Below are positions 1-7,162 of a stretch of DNA of 8,428 bases, in pieces. The stretch's first letter is position 1. Each line of letters opens with the position of its first letter. Origin of the DNA: Caldifarciminota bacterium 4484_100. GTDB taxonomy: Bacteria > Hydrothermota > Tepidihabitantia > SM23-42. The position numbers and the translations under genes are program-made. Location: assembly GCA_002049785.1 (NCBI GenBank), contig MUKB01000078.1:1-8428 (forward strand), in the 5' to 3' direction. The notes beneath the pieces are model-generated. The model made no database searches. It was given only the letters and a program-made list of their open reading frames with translations, and was not told the DNA's origin.

Positions 1-44
1 AAATAGCAGAGAAGATTATCGGATGGAATAAAAGATAGCATCCG

Positions 45-614
45 GTGTATAATAATTTAGAGAATGATGAGGAATTGATTAAGCGTGTGCAGGCAGGTGA
101 TTGTGATGCATTCAATCCCTTGATTGCCCGCTATAAATTGCCTCTATATAAGATGATGTATCGAATGGTCTATAATCGGGATGATGCGGAGGATCTGGTT
201 GAGGAGGCATTTATCAAGGCCTATCGAGCGATTGATAGATTTAGCACTGAAAAGAAATTCTTTCCCTGGATATGTCGAATTGCAATTAATAATGCACTAA
301 ATTTTTTGAAAAAGAGAAAAGGGCAGAAGGCTGATTCACTCAGCCAATATGAGAATCGTCTGATGGATAGGAAAACCGATCCGGTGAGGATGACGGAAAG
401 CAAATTATTAAAAGAAAAGATAAATCAGGCAATCGCCCAACTTCCTGATGAATATCGCATCATTATCAATCTACGGGTTGAACAGGAATGCTCGTATGAC
501 GAAATCAGCCAAATTCTTGAAATTCCAAAAGGAACAGTAATGTCAAGGCTGGCGCGGGCTCGAAAGAGATTAAAAGAAATTTTAAAAGCACTGGGGGGCA
601 TCGATGAAATGTGA
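45..614 (+). CDS. ECF-type RNA polymerase sigma factor (RpoE-like)
   Basis: Alternative sigma factor of the extracytoplasmic function class, directing RNA polymerase to a dedicated promoter set. The 189-residue length is normal for the class. Region 2 covers about residues 9-90; its core-binding and -10 recognition part reads DDAEDLVEEAFIKAYRAI, followed by the FFPWICRIAINNALNFLKKR stretch. Region 4 covers about residues 125-182 and shows the LPDEYRIIINLR and SYDEISQILEIPKGTVMSRL helix-turn-helix for -35 binding. There is no long linker, so regions 1 and 3 are absent as expected. The start is GTG at 45, because an in-frame TAG lies at 36-38 and no other start codon lies between; the ribosome-binding site is weak. 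The stop overlaps the anti-sigma start by 11 bp, which suggests translational coupling. The promoter lies outside the window. The family call is firm; the regulon is unknown. Confidence 0.95.
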   Translation: MYNNLENDEELIKRVQAGDCDAFNPLIARYKLPLYKMMYRMVYNRDDAEDLVEEAFIKAYRAIDRFSTEKKFFPWICRIAINNALNFLKKRKGQKADSLSQYENRLMDRKTDPVRMTESKLLKEKINQAIAQLPDEYRIIINLRVEQECSYDEISQILEIPKGTVMSRLARARKRLKEILKALGGIDEM

Positions 615-768
615 ACTACCAGAAGAGCTTTTAACCGGCTATCTTGATAACGAACTGAACGAAGAAGAACGGATAAAAGTAGAGAAGCATCTCAGCCGAT
701 GCAGAAAATGTCGGTATGAACTTGAGACATTGTCTTCGCTCTTAACGAACATATTATTAAACGAATAA
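604..768 (+). CDS. Zinc-finger anti-sigma factor, N-terminal part (frame broken downstream)
   Basis: Small 54-codon frame starting at ATG 604, inside the end of the sigma gene, with a G-rich ribosome-binding site (GGGGGG at about 592-598). It encodes the cytoplasmic sigma-binding domain of an anti-sigma factor of the putative zinc-finger (zf-HC2) type. N-terminal Cys3 is followed by LTGYLDNELNEEER, and the zinc signature H-x3-C-x2-C is seen as EKHLSRCRKCRYEL (His29, Cys33, Cys36). Such proteins bind and inhibit the cognate ECF sigma encoded just upstream. The frame stops at TAA 766-768, too early for a membrane-anchored anti-sigma. The missing anchor is present in the -1 frame (see the next entry), so a single-base deletion, a sequencing error or a programmed frameshift near 757-766 probably separates two halves of one gene. 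As written it would be a soluble zinc-finger peptide. Confidence 0.78.
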   Translation: MKCELPEELLTGYLDNELNEEERIKVEKHLSRCRKCRYELETLSSLLTNILLNE

Positions 769-797
769 GAAAGAAAAGACGCCACCTTTCCTTCCGT

Positions 798-1274
798 TTG
801 TTTCCAATCCTGGCGCCTGCATTTGTCGGTCTATTACTCATAATCATCTTGCTCAACACCACCCAGCAGAAAAGGGTTGCCGGGCTCAATGACCTCATTC
901 CCTATCCTGCAACAAAGACCTTACGGGGCGGTCGTGAGGAATCGGTTAAACCCCAGATGCCGGTTCTTTACCTACCTTCTGCACCCGCTCTGGCCAGGGT
1001 GACAGAAAGAAAAACCGCGGTCACCCAGACAGAGGCTGATAATTTAGAGAAAGAGAGCCGGGCAATCTTATTCTCTGAGAATAAGGTTGTGCGGGCGATC
1101 ATCGATTCCACCGGTACAATCATAAAGGTGGCAACAGGAAGAGGTCGTCAGCCAGAAAAGGATACAATGCTCGAGCATCGTTTCCAGGGAAAGAAAATTT
1201 CTCCTCCGTTCATTGCAGGAAAAAAGACCCAGGTCTACATCGAGTTTGCGCCGCGTAAAGGAGAAGAAAATTGA
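798..1274 (+). CDS. Membrane anchor and periplasmic part of the anti-sigma factor, possibly TonB_C-like
   Basis: This frame is open from 726 (after TGA 723-725) to the TGA at 1272-1274. The only standard start codon is TTG at 798, which has no ribosome-binding site and cuts off the preceding basic stretch RIRKKRRHLSFR. That stretch is a typical cytoplasmic flank for the membrane helix that follows (FPILAPAFVGLLLIIILL). The natural reading is therefore a continuation of the zinc-finger protein after a -1 shift near 759, giving one membrane anti-sigma factor of about 225 residues. After the helix comes a proline- and charge-rich linker. A C-terminal segment of about 65 residues (KVVRAIIDSTGTIIKV, then ISPPFIAGKKTQVYIEF) recalls the strand-helix-strand of TonB C-terminal domains. 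That likeness is by eye and uncertain. The stop overlaps the wecB start by 4 bp, so the genes probably form one operon. Confidence 0.72.
   Translation: MFPILAPAFVGLLLIIILLNTTQQKRVAGLNDLIPYPATKTLRGGREESVKPQMPVLYLPSAPALARVTERKTAVTQTEADNLEKESRAILFSENKVVRAIIDSTGTIIKVATGRGRQPEKDTMLEHRFQGKKISPPFIAGKKTQVYIEFAPRKGEEN
1257..1263 (+). promoter_or_regulatory. Strong ribosome-binding site that fixes the wecB TTG start
   Basis: AAAGGAG lies 7 bases before TTG 1271, inside the end of the anti-sigma reading frame. It supports the non-ATG start, which would otherwise be doubtful, and translation coupled through the TTGA overlap. Confidence 0.8.
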
Positions 1275-2386
1275 AGTATAAAATAATCATCGTTGTCGGT
1301 GCCCGACCAAATTTTATGAAGGCTGCACCAATCTATCAGGAATTCAAGAAATACCCTGAGATAGAAACACTCCTCATCCACACCGGTCAGCACTATGACA
1401 AGAATCTATCAAAGGTCTTCTTTGATGACCTGAAACTACCAAGACCAACATTCCATCTCGGAGTCGGCTCCGCAAGCCATAGTATCCAGACTGCAAGAAT
1501 AATGACCGAATTTGAGAAGATACTGATGAAGGAAGAGCCGAATTTGATAATGGTGGTTGGCGATGTCAACTCCACCCTTGCCTGTGCCCTGAGTGCGGCA
1601 AAGTATCGCTGTCTACGAAAAGTTTATCAACCCTTAATTGCCCACATCGAGGCGGGTCTGCGCAGTTTTGACTGGCGTATGCCCGAGGAGATCAATCGCA
1701 AACTCACCGATGCCTTATCCGATTTACTATTCACAACCGAACCCCAAGCAAATGATAATCTGTTAAAAGAAGGTGTTGAACCGAATCGAATCTTCTATGT
1801 TGGCAATGTGATGATCGATTCCTTACTACGATTCAGGGCTCAGGCAAAGAACTCTAAAATCTTAAAGAAACTGAAACTGAAAAAGAATAGCTATGCCCTC
1901 CTCACAATGCATCGCCCTGGCAATGTGGATGATAAGGCCGATTTAAAGAATATCATTCAGGCACTTGGTAAAATTGCCAACTCAATCAAGATCGTCTTTC
2001 CGGTTCACCCCCGCACCCAAAAGATGTTGAAACGATTCCGCATCAAGGTAAACTTCCTGAAACTCATTTCCCCATTGGGATATCTTGAATTTCTTAAACT
2101 GATGATTGAAGCAAAATTTGTCCTTACCGACTCCGGTGGTATCCAGGAGGAGACAACCGTGCTCGGAATCCCCTGTCTCACTTTGCGAGAAAACACCGAG
2201 CGGCCGATCACGGTCAGTGTCGGAACCAATATAATTGTCGGTAAAGACCCCCAGCGTATCATCTCTGAATCAAAAAAGATATTAAACGGAAAAGGCAAAA
2301 AAGGGAGTATCCCTGAATTCTGGGATGGGAGAACTGCAGAAAGAATCTGCAAGATTGTCTACGACTACCTCAGAACCCATCATTAA
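1271..2386 (+). CDS. wecB: UDP-N-acetylglucosamine 2-epimerase (non-hydrolysing)
   Basis: Cytoplasmic enzyme interconverting UDP-GlcNAc and UDP-ManNAc, a precursor step for surface polysaccharides or cell-wall teichoic-type polymers. At 371 residues it has normal family length. Motifs in order: VGARPNFMKAAP near residue 9, TGQHYD, VVGDVNST (Asp98), HIEAGLRS (Glu127), MPEEINR (Glu139), TMHRPGNVD (His214), PVHPRTQKM, TDSGGIQEET and LRENTERP. Asp98, Glu127, Glu139 and His214 line up with the catalytic or binding residues I recall for E. coli WecB (Asp95, Glu117, Glu131, His213), so the enzyme looks active. The stretch between Asp98 and Glu127 is about seven residues longer than in E. coli and holds an unusual KYRCLRKVYQP segment. 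The gene starts with TTG inside the anti-sigma stop. Coupling of an envelope-sugar enzyme to a sigma/anti-sigma pair suggests an envelope-related role, by context only. Confidence 0.95.
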   Translation: MKYKIIIVVGARPNFMKAAPIYQEFKKYPEIETLLIHTGQHYDKNLSKVFFDDLKLPRPTFHLGVGSASHSIQTARIMTEFEKILMKEEPNLIMVVGDVNSTLACALSAAKYRCLRKVYQPLIAHIEAGLRSFDWRMPEEINRKLTDALSDLLFTTEPQANDNLLKEGVEPNRIFYVGNVMIDSLLRFRAQAKNSKILKKLKLKKNSYALLTMHRPGNVDDKADLKNIIQALGKIANSIKIVFPVHPRTQKMLKRFRIKVNFLKLISPLGYLEFLKLMIEAKFVLTDSGGIQEETTVLGIPCLTLRENTERPITVSVGTNIIVGKDPQRIISESKKILNGKGKKGSIPEFWDGRTAERICKIVYDYLRTHH

Positions 2387-2439
2387 AAGACTCTAACATT
2401 TCGTTGAATCGGAAGATTATCTATTTAATAATAATATTT

Positions 2440-2474
2440 TTGCCCGATGCTGGGCAAGGGATGGAAGTGCACTT
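2440..2474 (+). repeat. Intergenic inverted repeats downstream of wecB
   Basis: The gap between wecB and the next promoter holds a TTGCCC/GGGCAA stem (2440-2445 with 2452-2457, loop GATGCT) and a perfect 10-bp palindrome AAGTGCACTT (2465-2474). A T-rich stretch follows some bases later (about 2481-2515), not directly after a stem. The elements could form the 3' end structure of the wecB message; they are not a textbook terminator. Nothing else recognisable lies in 2387-2540. Confidence 0.4.
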
Positions 2475-2546
2475 TCTTGCTGTTTGTAACTTTTTAAGGT
2501 CTTTTCTAATCTGTAAATAAGGTTTCTTAATGTTTGCAGTGGAATA

Positions 2547-2574
2547 TTGACAATTTTTGTATTCCGATTATAAT
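2547..2574 (+). promoter_or_regulatory. Consensus sigma-70 promoter for the beta-propeller gene
   Basis: Perfect -35 TTGACA (2547-2552) and perfect -10 TATAAT (2569-2574), separated by 16 bp. Transcription should start near 2581, giving a leader of about 50 bases before ATG 2632. A 6-bp inverted repeat, GGAATA (2541-2546) and TATTCC (2560-2565), flanks the -35 box and could be an operator. Confidence 0.85.
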
Positions 2575-2631
2575 ATTTAAGAATTTAAGGGTTTCAGTTT
2601 TTTGTTCGAAATAAGAAAAGGAGGTGAGAAG

Positions 2632-5007
2632 ATGCAAACTGCTAAGAACTGGAAATTAGGTATCTGTTTTTTCATATTGCTGACCTTGTATCTCTTATTT
2701 CCAGGTTTCTTATCTGGACAATCCCAAGCCTTTGCTTATAATGCGACAAATAACAGAATCTACATCGGCGGTGCATATGGCGAGTGTATTATCGCAATTG
2801 ATGGAACAATGAATCAGAAGATTGCAAAAATTCCAGTAAGAAGCGGTGTCTATTCTCTATGCTGGAATTCAATGAACAACAAGGTTTACTGCACCAACCA
2901 TTACTGCGACAGTGTCACAATAATCGATGGTGCAACAAACTCAATAATTACTACGATACCGGTTGGTGGTGGACCTCTTTCCTTAGCCTACAATTCCCAC
3001 GACAACAAGGTCTACTGTACCAATGGAAACAGCACCAGTGTTACTGTAATTGACGGCGAGACCGACTCGGTGATTACGACAATCTCTGTCGGGTATTATT
3101 CTCAAACCCTGATTTATAATCCTGTAAACAACAAGATATATTGCGCTAACTATTATAACAACAATGTCACAATTATTGACGGGGGTATCGACTCGGTGAT
3201 TACGACAATCTCTGTCGGGAACAATCCTAATGCCTTAGCCTGTAATTCTTGCGACAACAAGGTCTATTGCTCCAACTGGAGCAGCGCCAGTGTTACGGTA
3301 ATCGATGGTGAAGCGGACTCGGTGATTACAACGATACCTGCAGGTGGAAGCCCTTATGCCTTAGCCTATAATTCCATCAACAATAAGGTCTACTGTGGCA
3401 ATTCAGGAGGTGCCAGTGTTACGGTGATCGATGGCGGAGCAGATTCAGTGATTACGACAATACCCGTGGATTGGTATCCTCGTGACCTGGTATTCAATTC
3501 TATGAACAACAAGGTCTATTGCTCCAACTGGAACAGCGCCTGTGTTACGGTGATCGATGGTGAAGCGGATTCGGTGATTACCACCGTCGCGGTGGGTGAT
3601 AAACCTGAAGCCCTGGTCTATAATTATATCAACAACAAGGTCTATTCAGCCAACTGGGAAAGTGATGATGTTACAATAATCGACGGCGCGACAAATTCGG
3701 TGATTACGACAATACCGGTGGGTGACAGCCCTCATGCCTTAGTCTACAACTCCACCGACAACAAGGTCTATTGTGCTAACTGGTATGGTGACAATGTTAT
3801 GGTGATTGACGGTGCAACAAACTCAGTGATTACAACGATACCTGCAGGTGATGGCCCTTATGCCTTAGCCTATAATTCCACCAATAACAAGGTCTATTGT
3901 GCTGACTATCACAGCGCCGGCATTACGGTGATTGATGGTCAGGCAGACTCGGTGATTACCACAGTAGCGGTGGGTGATAAACCTGAAGCCCTGGTCTATA
4001 ATTATATCAACAACAAGGTCTATTCTGCTAATTATTACAGCCACAGCATCACGGTGATTGATGGCGAAGCAGATTCGGTGATTACGACAATCCTGATGGC
4101 CAATGGTCCTTATGCCTTAGTCTACAATCCTATACACAACAAGGTCTATTGTGCCAATTCAGGAAGCGATAATGTTACAGTGATCGACGGCGCAACAGAC
4201 TCAGTAATTACGAGAATACCGGTGGGCAATAGTCCCTGCGCCTTAGCCCATAATTTTATGAACGAAAAGGTTTATTGTGCCAACGGAAATAACGCCAGTG
4301 TCACGGTGATCGATGGTCAGGCAGACTCGGTGATTGCGACGATACCGGTGGGCAACTACCCCTGTGCCTTAACCTATAATTCCCACGACAACAAGGTCTA
4401 TTGCTCCAATGAAAACAGCGCCAGTGTTACGGTAATTGATGGTGAAGCGGACTCGGTGATTACAACGATACCGATAGGTGATGGTCCTTATGTCCTGGTC
4501 TATAATTCTATAAATAATAAGATATATTGTGCTGATAGGTATGGCGCCTGTGTTATGGTGATTGATGGTAAGACAGACTCAGTGATTACGACGATACCGG
4601 TAGGATATTATCCAGGCGCCATCGCTTGGAACCCTCAACAGAACAGAACCTATGTGGCAAATTATTACAGTTCAAGTATCTCGGTGATCCGGGATCAGGT
4701 GGGGATAGAAGAGACCCGGACAAAAAGTACCGAGTTTATTTCACTGAAAATTTTTCCCAACCCCTTCAACTCGACCACCAAAGTCAGATATAACCTCACA
4801 AGACCTTGCAATGTTTCACTGAGGATTTATAATGTTCAGGGACAATATGTCAGCACCATCGTTTATGCAAAGCAGAATAGAGGCCATTATGAAATCAACT
4901 GGGATGGTAAAGGCGACAACAATAAAAAACTTCCCCAAGGCGTCTACTTTCTGCAGATGGAAACCGGCGATTATCTGACAACAGCCAAGATTGTGTTATT
5001 GCATTAA
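2632..5007 (+). CDS. Secreted YVTN-type beta-propeller protein with T9SS/FlgD-like sorting tail
   Basis: Exported 791-residue protein. ATG 2632 is chosen over the in-frame TTG at 2602 because a perfect AAGGAGGTGA site (2618-2627) precedes it and a signal peptide then begins at residue 1 (basic start, hydrophobic core ICFFILLTLYLLFPGF). From residue 33 to about 688 there are sixteen tandem repeats of about 42 residues with consensus LvYNstNNKVYCAN, x5, VTVIDGatDSVITTIPVGdgPyA. This is the YVTN / 40-residue beta-propeller pattern, each repeat one blade. Twelve of sixteen repeats carry Cys in the VYCAN position. The tail (about 702-791) reads LKIFPNPFNSTTKVRYNL, then LRIYNVQGQ and GVYFLQMETGDY, the FlgD-Ig-like / type A sorting domain used by type IX secretion. 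It probably sits at or outside the cell surface; ligand or activity is unknown. The gene is monocistronic by its own promoter and by the hairpin after the stop. Confidence 0.92.
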   Translation: MQTAKNWKLGICFFILLTLYLLFPGFLSGQSQAFAYNATNNRIYIGGAYGECIIAIDGTMNQKIAKIPVRSGVYSLCWNSMNNKVYCTNHYCDSVTIIDGATNSIITTIPVGGGPLSLAYNSHDNKVYCTNGNSTSVTVIDGETDSVITTISVGYYSQTLIYNPVNNKIYCANYYNNNVTIIDGGIDSVITTISVGNNPNALACNSCDNKVYCSNWSSASVTVIDGEADSVITTIPAGGSPYALAYNSINNKVYCGNSGGASVTVIDGGADSVITTIPVDWYPRDLVFNSMNNKVYCSNWNSACVTVIDGEADSVITTVAVGDKPEALVYNYINNKVYSANWESDDVTIIDGATNSVITTIPVGDSPHALVYNSTDNKVYCANWYGDNVMVIDGATNSVITTIPAGDGPYALAYNSTNNKVYCADYHSAGITVIDGQADSVITTVAVGDKPEALVYNYINNKVYSANYYSHSITVIDGEADSVITTILMANGPYALVYNPIHNKVYCANSGSDNVTVIDGATDSVITRIPVGNSPCALAHNFMNEKVYCANGNNASVTVIDGQADSVIATIPVGNYPCALTYNSHDNKVYCSNENSASVTVIDGEADSVITTIPIGDGPYVLVYNSINNKIYCADRYGACVMVIDGKTDSVITTIPVGYYPGAIAWNPQQNRTYVANYYSSSISVIRDQVGIEETRTKSTEFISLKIFPNPFNSTTKVRYNLTRPCNVSLRIYNVQGQYVSTIVYAKQNRGHYEINWDGKGDNNKKLPQGVYFLQMETGDYLTTAKIVLLH
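2728..4695 (+). repeat. Sixteen tandem 126-bp coding repeats (42-residue propeller blades)
   Basis: In-frame direct repeats with a 126-bp period encode the blades. Most copies have diverged at the DNA level, but some patches are identical. A 59-bp block at 3589-3647 recurs exactly at 3967-4025, an offset of 378 bp or three repeats. This suggests recent duplication or gene conversion within the array. Confidence 0.9.
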
Positions 5008-5017
5008 AGCCCTGCCC

Positions 5018-5042
5018 TACTTCCACTTCGTAAGTGGAAGTA
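5018..5042 (+). terminator. Perfect 11-bp hairpin after the propeller gene
   Basis: TACTTCCACTT (5018-5028) pairs perfectly with AAGTGGAAGTA (5032-5042) around a CGT loop, 10 bases after the stop codon. No T-run follows on the + strand, so it may be a 3' stability structure or a factor-assisted terminator rather than an intrinsic one. Confidence 0.5.
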
Positions 5043-5093
5043 AGATAAAAAGTAAACTGATTTGAGTTCCAGGGACTGACCCGCCCATCCGAC

Positions 5094-5121
5094 TTGACTT
5101 TTGCTGAAGCGGTGCTATAAT
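5094..5121 (+). promoter_or_regulatory. Sigma-70 promoter for the C45 hydrolase gene
   Basis: -35 TTGACT (5094-5099) and -10 TATAAT (5116-5121) with a 16-bp spacer. The expected start near 5128 leaves only about 13 bases before ATG 5141, just enough to hold the AGAGGAAA ribosome-binding site (5128-5135). Confidence 0.75.
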
Positions 5122-5140
5122 CCTATCAGAGGAAATCGAA

Positions 5141-7087
5141 ATGCTATTGATATTAATCTTCAGCACCTGGGCCGAAACCTTTGATACCCAGAATTTCTTT
5201 CCACCTAATGACTGGTTGATCGTGAACGAGGATGCCCTCGATGCGGTCTGGTACAGAGCCTCAGGTTCAGCCCATTCGGGTCAATATGCAGCTGCCTGTT
5301 ATTATGATACCCTGTACAGCGGACTATCCTATACAAACCTTGACTATCTCATTACACCACGCATCATCCCTCAGCAAGACGATACATTACTCAATTTCTG
5401 GTACAAGTGCAGTACCACAGAACCGTGCACGCTCGATATTATGGGATGCTTGAGTGCCCCGCCGTCGATGATTGCATTCTCGGTGCTCCAGAGCTTTTTA
5501 CTGACCGATACCGTATGGATTCAAAAGACCGTTTCATTGACCGCCTATAACGGTACACCGGTTTATCTTGCGTTCCGGGTGCGACGCATTCCGTTTCATG
5601 ATACGGTTCGATTGGATGATATATCCCTGCCTGCCCTGACTACCCAGCCTTTTATCTGCAATGGTCGCCTGAGGACCAAGGGTCCACCTTCCCAGAAATA
5701 CCTGCAGGTTTGGGGCACAAATTATGAGATGGGATTTGCCCATGGCTATCTTATTGCATCAGAGTTTATGAGCATATATATAAACAAATGGATCGGATAT
5801 ACAGAATTCCATTCAGGAACACCGGAGTATTGGGAAAACACCTATCTTCCCTGGTGGCGAGCAAAATACTATGTCCCGACAAAATTTCAAGAAGAGGCCC
5901 AGGGTATTATCGACGGAATCGTTGCCAAGGGTGTGAGCCTTTATCATCCTGCCCTGGGCAGGAATCTGACCGCTGAGGACATTCTCGCCTTAACCGGTGG
6001 TGGAGACTTTATCTCTTTCGGGTGCTCAAGCCTCAGCGGATGGGGCAACTCGACCATCAACGACGATACCCTTCAGGGTGGCTACATAATTGCAAGAAAT
6101 GTGGATGGATCAATGGGGCTTTACACAACACTTGCCAATTCTTCACTTATTATTGCCTTTTCATCAAGCAATCCAGGAGACCAGAGATTCTTTAATATCA
6201 CGATGGCCGGGGTATTCGGTGCATCCTCCTGTCTTAATGAACACGGGGTTGGATTGGGACAGAATACCGGTAATCATCCTGACACCAACACGATACCCCC
6301 GAACTCACTGCTGGGTGATTATCTGTCGAGCCGGCTTGCCATAGAATTGATAGACCCGGACGGCAACGGTGTGAACGACATCTATGATATTGACTCTATG
6401 AAGATAAATAATGAACATATACGGTCAAATGATATACATCTATATTCGCCTTATGACGGTGCCCACCCTGATCCCGGTGCTATTCTTGAAATAAATCATC
6501 TTGCTGATACCCTTCGATATGCAATCCATAATTACATAGAACCGCCGATATATTCATCATGGAACCTAGCGGTAACCAATCATGACCGACTGCTCTATCC
6601 ACCGGTTTATTGCCAGAGGTATCAACGCATCGCCGATTCGCTCAATGCGGATTATCATCTGAGTATAAGGCGGGCAATACGAATCGCCAATTCAGTTGCG
6701 GTGGATTATATTCCCACAACAGGCCAGGGCACATACAAATCCCTGGTTATACTTCCGAATATCGGGGTCGAGCACCCGGATTGGCCCTGTGTGGGTGTCA
6801 GTTATGCGCGCCGCTTTCGGGCCGCCCATACCCAGAAAAAGGTGTGGTATTCCTGGAATGAATTATTCGACGGCATCAGTGATGTCAAAGAGGTGGTTGT
6901 ACGACCGGTCAGGAACCGGTCCCGGGCAGCGACCATAGTTGCCGGACCACTCAGACTGTCCTATAAAGAGGGATACCGCATATTCGATATTACCGGCCGG
7001 CAGTTCCATAACCTCGACCCTGTGCCAGGTGTCTATTTCGTCGAGGTTAATGGTAAGGTAGTCAATAAAATAATAAAAGTCCGCTGA
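5141..7087 (+). CDS. Secreted C45-type Ntn-hydrolase with N-terminal adhesin-like domain and sorting tail
   Basis: Exported 648-residue, three-part protein. The start is ATG 5141 with AGAGGAAA seven bases upstream; an in-frame TGA at 5105-5107 excludes a longer form. The signal peptide (MLLILIFSTWA) is unusually short and lacks a basic start. Residues about 10-168 resemble the choice-of-anchor J / cleaved adhesin jelly-roll: ETFDTQNFFPPNDWLIVNED, then LDYLITPRI, LLNFWYKC and VRLDDISLP. Residues about 185-590 look like the C45 / penicillin-acyltransferase-type Ntn-hydrolase family: WGTNYEMGFAHGYL, then FGCSSLSGWGN with the candidate nucleophile Cys295, IIARNVDG (Arg319, Asn320, Asp322), and FGASSCLNEHGVGLGQNTGN. 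Such enzymes hydrolyse or transfer acyl groups on amides or esters after self-cleavage before the Cys; the substrate cannot be told here. Residues about 600-648 form a short sorting-type tail (YRIFDITGRQF, then PGVYFVEVNG). Surface or extracellular location is likely. Confidence 0.85.
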   Translation: MLLILIFSTWAETFDTQNFFPPNDWLIVNEDALDAVWYRASGSAHSGQYAAACYYDTLYSGLSYTNLDYLITPRIIPQQDDTLLNFWYKCSTTEPCTLDIMGCLSAPPSMIAFSVLQSFLLTDTVWIQKTVSLTAYNGTPVYLAFRVRRIPFHDTVRLDDISLPALTTQPFICNGRLRTKGPPSQKYLQVWGTNYEMGFAHGYLIASEFMSIYINKWIGYTEFHSGTPEYWENTYLPWWRAKYYVPTKFQEEAQGIIDGIVAKGVSLYHPALGRNLTAEDILALTGGGDFISFGCSSLSGWGNSTINDDTLQGGYIIARNVDGSMGLYTTLANSSLIIAFSSSNPGDQRFFNITMAGVFGASSCLNEHGVGLGQNTGNHPDTNTIPPNSLLGDYLSSRLAIELIDPDGNGVNDIYDIDSMKINNEHIRSNDIHLYSPYDGAHPDPGAILEINHLADTLRYAIHNYIEPPIYSSWNLAVTNHDRLLYPPVYCQRYQRIADSLNADYHLSIRRAIRIANSVAVDYIPTTGQGTYKSLVILPNIGVEHPDWPCVGVSYARRFRAAHTQKKVWYSWNELFDGISDVKEVVVRPVRNRSRAATIVAGPLRLSYKEGYRIFDITGRQFHNLDPVPGVYFVEVNGKVVNKIIKVR

Positions 7088-7094
7088 AAAACAG

Positions 7095-7114
7095 ATTCAG
7101 ACCAGGGTCTGAAT
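7095..7114 (+). terminator. Hairpin directly after the C45 hydrolase gene
   Basis: ATTCAGAC (7095-7102) pairs with GTCTGAAT (7107-7114) around a CAGG loop, seven bases after the TGA stop. The T-rich stretch (TTTTTAC) comes only about 15 bases later, so it is at best a weak intrinsic terminator. Confidence 0.45.
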
Positions 7115-7162
7115 TGTAGGTTCACGATGTTTTTACTTTAAGAAATCTCCATAGGATAATAG

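Noticed and set aside
3..38. Possible last codons of an upstream gene (reads IAEKIIGWNKR then TAG)
   Set aside because: Only eleven residues are visible; this is too short to separate from chance, though a gene end here would fit the 6-base gap to the sigma factor.
2005..2352. Minus-strand open frame of 115 codons inside wecB
   Set aside because: It is a shadow of a well-conserved gene, with no ribosome-binding site or recognisable motifs.
2440..2457. Intrinsic terminator after wecB
   Set aside because: The T-run precedes the stem on the + strand and no T-run directly follows it; on the minus strand the stem is followed by A-rich sequence.
2728..4695. CRISPR-like or satellite array
   Set aside because: The 126-bp period is fully coding, in frame, and encodes propeller blades; there are no short identical repeats with unique spacers.
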